Shown here: in pieces, positions 5,349 to 7,028 of the stretch
Layout of the letters: each line of letters starts with the position of its first letter
Numbering within the stretch: position 1 is the stretch's first letter
Origin: Bacteroidota bacterium
Lineage (GTDB): Bacteria > Bacteroidota > Bacteroidia > Flavobacteriales > Weeksellaceae
Direction: 5' to 3'
Length of the DNA: 7,028 nt
Assembly: GCA_023388015.1 (NCBI GenBank)
Contig: JAEWHB010000245.1
Location: 1 to 7,028, forward strand
Program-made: the position numbers and the translations under genes
The notes under the pieces: generated by a model
The model's input: the letters and a program-made list of their open reading frames with translations, nothing else
What the model was told of the DNA's origin: nothing
Databases searched by the model: none

Positions 5349-6650
5349 ATGGAAACACAAACAATGAACGTACACGAAAGATTGGGAAAACATATATTGG
5401 CCGACGGGTATCCGCTTGTGATGGATATCGTGAAATCGCACGGCTCTTATATTGTAAATGAAAATGGGGAAGAGTACCTGGATATGTTCAGTATGTTTGC
5501 TTCGGCTTCCATTGGTTACAATCATCCGCATTTAGTAAAAAACCTTGAGTTTTTGGGTCGAATGGCTGTGAACAAACCAACGGTTTCGGATGTTTATACC
5601 GAAGAATACGCAGATTTCGTCGATACTTTTGAACGTGTTGCGATTCCAAAGGAATTGCAATATGCTTTCTTTGTGGAAGGAGGTGCTTTGGCGGTTGAAA
5701 ACGCTTTGAAAGCTGCTTTTGACTGGAAAACAAGATTGAATAAATCCAAAGGAATCGACAAAGAAGCCGGGAAAGTAATTCACTTTCAGCAAGCTTTTCA
5801 CGGTCGTACCGGCTATACTTTGACGTTGACCAACACGAAAGACCCAAGGAAATTTATGTATTTCCCGAAATTTGACTGGCCAAGAATCGTCAATCCAAAA
5901 TTATATTTCCCGGTTACGGAAGAAAATTTAGCCAAAACCATTTCTCAGGAAAAACTGGCCATCGAACAAATTATGTCGGCCATTACCGAAAATCCAAATG
6001 AAATTGCTTGTTTGGTGATTGAAACGATTCAGGCCGAAGGAGGGGATAATTTCTTCCGAAATGAATTCTTCAAAGAATTGAGAAGAATTTGTGATGAGAA
6101 TGAAATCCTTTTGGTTTTGGATGAAGTTCAGACGGGAATCGGACTGACCGGAAAAATGTGGGGATTCCAGAATTATGACATCATTCCAGACATTATTTCT
6201 TTCGGAAAGAAAACGCAGGTTTGTGGGATTTTGGCCAATAAAGAAAAATTGGATCAGGTCGATCATAATGTTTTCCAGGAGTCCAGCCGAATTAATTCCA
6301 CGTTTGGAGGAAACTACATCGATATGATTCGTTTCAAATTGATTTTGGAAGTAATCGAACAAGAAAATCTTTTGGAAAATGTAAGAGTTCAGGGAGAATT
6401 TTTGAAATCAGAATTGGAGAAATTACAAAATAAATATTCAAATGTGAGCAATGTTCGCGGAATGGGATTGTTCTTGTCGTTTGATTTGCCTTCCGATGAA
6501 GAACGAAATGCATTTATCAACAAAGCATTTGAAAACAAACTAATCGTTCTTTCTTGTGGAAATCAATCCGTTAGGTTCCGTCCGCATCTGAATGTGAAAC
6601 GTGAAGATTTAGAAAAAGCAGTTGAAATCATGGACAGCATTTTAGCTTAA
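5349..6650 (+). CDS. lat: L-lysine 6-aminotransferase (L-lysine epsilon-transaminase)
   Basis: A PLP-dependent class III aminotransferase of 433 residues. The LAT family moves the epsilon-amino group of L-lysine to 2-oxoglutarate, giving glutamate and 2-aminoadipate 6-semialdehyde, which cyclises to piperideine-6-carboxylate; the role is lysine catabolism in the cytosol. LAT-type motifs are FFVEGGALAVENALKAAFDW (107-126), FHGRTGYTLTLTNT (150-163), ETIQAEGGDN (225-234), DEVQTGIGLTGKMW (258-271) and SFGKKTQVCG (284-293). K287 is the likely PLP lysine and D258 the pyridine-nitrogen partner, with the 29-residue spacing I recall for M. tuberculosis LAT (Rv3290c). E230 and R409 fit its substrate-site residues. 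FGKKTQVCG and EGGALAVENALK set it apart from ornithine or GABA aminotransferases. The ATG at 5349 follows an A/T-rich leader; an in-frame ATG at 5364 is less likely. The dehydrogenase for the next step is not in the window. Confidence 0.92.
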   Translation: METQTMNVHERLGKHILADGYPLVMDIVKSHGSYIVNENGEEYLDMFSMFASASIGYNHPHLVKNLEFLGRMAVNKPTVSDVYTEEYADFVDTFERVAIPKELQYAFFVEGGALAVENALKAAFDWKTRLNKSKGIDKEAGKVIHFQQAFHGRTGYTLTLTNTKDPRKFMYFPKFDWPRIVNPKLYFPVTEENLAKTISQEKLAIEQIMSAITENPNEIACLVIETIQAEGGDNFFRNEFFKELRRICDENEILLVLDEVQTGIGLTGKMWGFQNYDIIPDIISFGKKTQVCGILANKEKLDQVDHNVFQESSRINSTFGGNYIDMIRFKLILEVIEQENLLENVRVQGEFLKSELEKLQNKYSNVSNVRGMGLFLSFDLPSDEERNAFINKAFENKLIVLSCGNQSVRFRPHLNVKREDLEKAVEIMDSILA

Positions 6651-6673
6651 ATAATATTCAAAAACGATATAAA

Positions 6674-6706
6674 AAATCCCGTCTTGGCTCAGCCGAGACG
6701 GGATTT
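6674..6706. terminator. Bidirectional terminator hairpin, copy 2
   Basis: The same 15-bp stem and TCA loop as at 3488-3520 (left arm 6674-6688, right arm 6692-6706), preceded by A-rich DNA and followed by TTATTTTTT. It lies between the convergent lat and beta-barrel genes, 23 bases after the lat stop, and can serve both. Confidence 0.9.
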
Positions 6707-6712
6707 TTATTT
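6674..6712. repeat. 39-nt exact repeat, copy 2
   Basis: Identical to 3488-3526 and about 3.2 kb away in the same orientation, although a near-symmetric hairpin makes orientation almost meaningless. Again placed at a convergent gene junction. Confidence 0.9.
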
Positions 6713-6726
6713 TTTACAGGTAAAGA

Positions 6727-7028
6727 TTAAAACTTAAAGGCAGCTCCAACACCGACTGAACCGACGTTGTATCTGTCATCCCAGTCTGGGTTTCCAGGTC
6801 CGGGTCCGTCCCAATTATAATTGATGGCTTTGTAATAGCCGTATAAATCAACTATAGGTAAACTGAATCCAAATCGAGGTCTTGCTAAGAAACCACCGTC
6901 TCCGGCGCCATCACTTACACCAATTGCATATCCTAAATCCAATCCTGCAAATAATTGAGGTGTGATTTGAAATTTAGCAGTTGCTGCCAAAGGAATGAAA
7001 GTCGCTCCTTCATATTCGTAAGTAGTAT
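6727..7028 (-). CDS. Outer-membrane beta-barrel protein, C-terminal part (partial)
   Basis: The frame is open from the right edge and ends at TAA 6729-6727, giving about 100 C-terminal residues; the start lies outside the window. A TTG at 6990 is not a credible start because the same frame continues upstream (TTYEYEGATFIPLAATAKFQ). The protein shows alternating polar and hydrophobic strands separated by Gly/Asp/Asn-rich loops: FIPLAATAKFQI, QLFAGLDLGYAIGV, FLARPRFGFSLP, VDLYGYYKAIN and a final strand GSVGVGAAFKF. The last residue is Phe, the usual C-terminal recognition residue for outer-membrane barrel assembly. The loop rich in Gly, Pro and Asp at about 6768-6813 is probably extracellular. 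The exact family (general porin-like or OmpW-like) cannot be fixed from this part. It converges on lat across the shared hairpin. Confidence 0.75.
   Translation of the reverse strand, partial: TTYEYEGATFIPLAATAKFQITPQLFAGLDLGYAIGVSDGAGDGGFLARPRFGFSLPIVDLYGYYKAINYNWDGPGPGNPDWDDRYNVGSVGVGAAFKF

Noticed and set aside
5488..5847. Open frame (119 codons) on the minus strand inside lat
   Set aside because: Antisense shadow of lat with low-complexity, Ser/Gln/Lys-rich translation and no motif.
5928..6362. Long open frame (144 codons) on the minus strand inside lat
   Set aside because: It lies wholly antisense to a gene with clear LAT motifs, its translation is rich in Phe, Asn and Gln as expected from a reversed A/T-biased coding frame, and it has no recognisable domain or start signal.
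3488..6712. Composite transposon or genomic island bounded by the two 39-nt repeats
   Set aside because: The repeats are terminator hairpins at gene ends. The DNA between them holds housekeeping-type envelope and metabolic genes, with no transposase or integrase and no shift in composition.
6727..6990. Complete 87-residue protein starting at TTG 6990
   Set aside because: The reading frame continues without a stop to the right edge and the upstream residues fit another beta-strand, so this is the 3' part of a longer barrel gene.
1..7028. CRISPR array, tRNA, rRNA, riboswitch or defence system
   Set aside because: No regularly spaced repeats, no tRNA-like cloverleaf with a CCA-type end, no conserved riboswitch core and no nuclease, methyltransferase or toxin-antitoxin motifs were seen by eye; a covariance-model search was not possible.

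Overview
The window looks like an ordinary chromosomal stretch from a member of Bacteroidota, most likely a flavobacterium (Chryseobacterium-like). The basis is A/T-rich intergenic DNA, -7 promoter boxes of the TAnnTTTG type, A/T-rich leaders in place of GGAGG ribosome binding sites, and proteins of flavobacterial style (an OmpA-domain lipoprotein with a Cys pair, a short LpxD, an L-lysine 6-aminotransferase). The exact genus is inference. I see no mobile element, CRISPR array, tRNA, rRNA or phage gene.

Layout, left to right: the 3' end of an unidentified gene (+, to 194); a sodium-coupled dicarboxylate/amino acid symporter (+, 256-1599) converging on class II fumarase fumC (-, 1687-3072); a divergent promoter region; a 68-residue membrane protein (+, 3260-3466) converging on an OmpA-domain lipoprotein (-, 3540-4196); a second divergent region; an LpxD-type acyltransferase (+, 4336-5286); L-lysine 6-aminotransferase lat (+, 5349-6650); and, converging on it, the 3' end of an outer-membrane beta-barrel gene (-, 6727 to the right edge).

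Genes are mostly single units with their own promoters, not one operon. Each of the three convergent junctions holds a symmetric hairpin with A-tracts on the left and T-tracts on the right, suited to stopping transcription from both sides. Two of them (3488-3520 and 6674-6706) are the same 33-nt hairpin, inside a 39-nt exact repeat; the third (1599-1647) shares the AAATCCCG/CGGGATTT ends.

Functional themes are C4-dicarboxylate metabolism (transporter facing fumarase; the transporter lacks the aspartate that holds the substrate amino group in aspartate transporters), cell envelope (LpxD, OmpA lipoprotein, barrel protein) and lysine catabolism (lat). No convincing undescribed system is present. 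The points most worth a second look are the repeated terminator, the transporter binding-site substitution, a promoter motif shared by fumC and lat, and the stand-alone lpxD.
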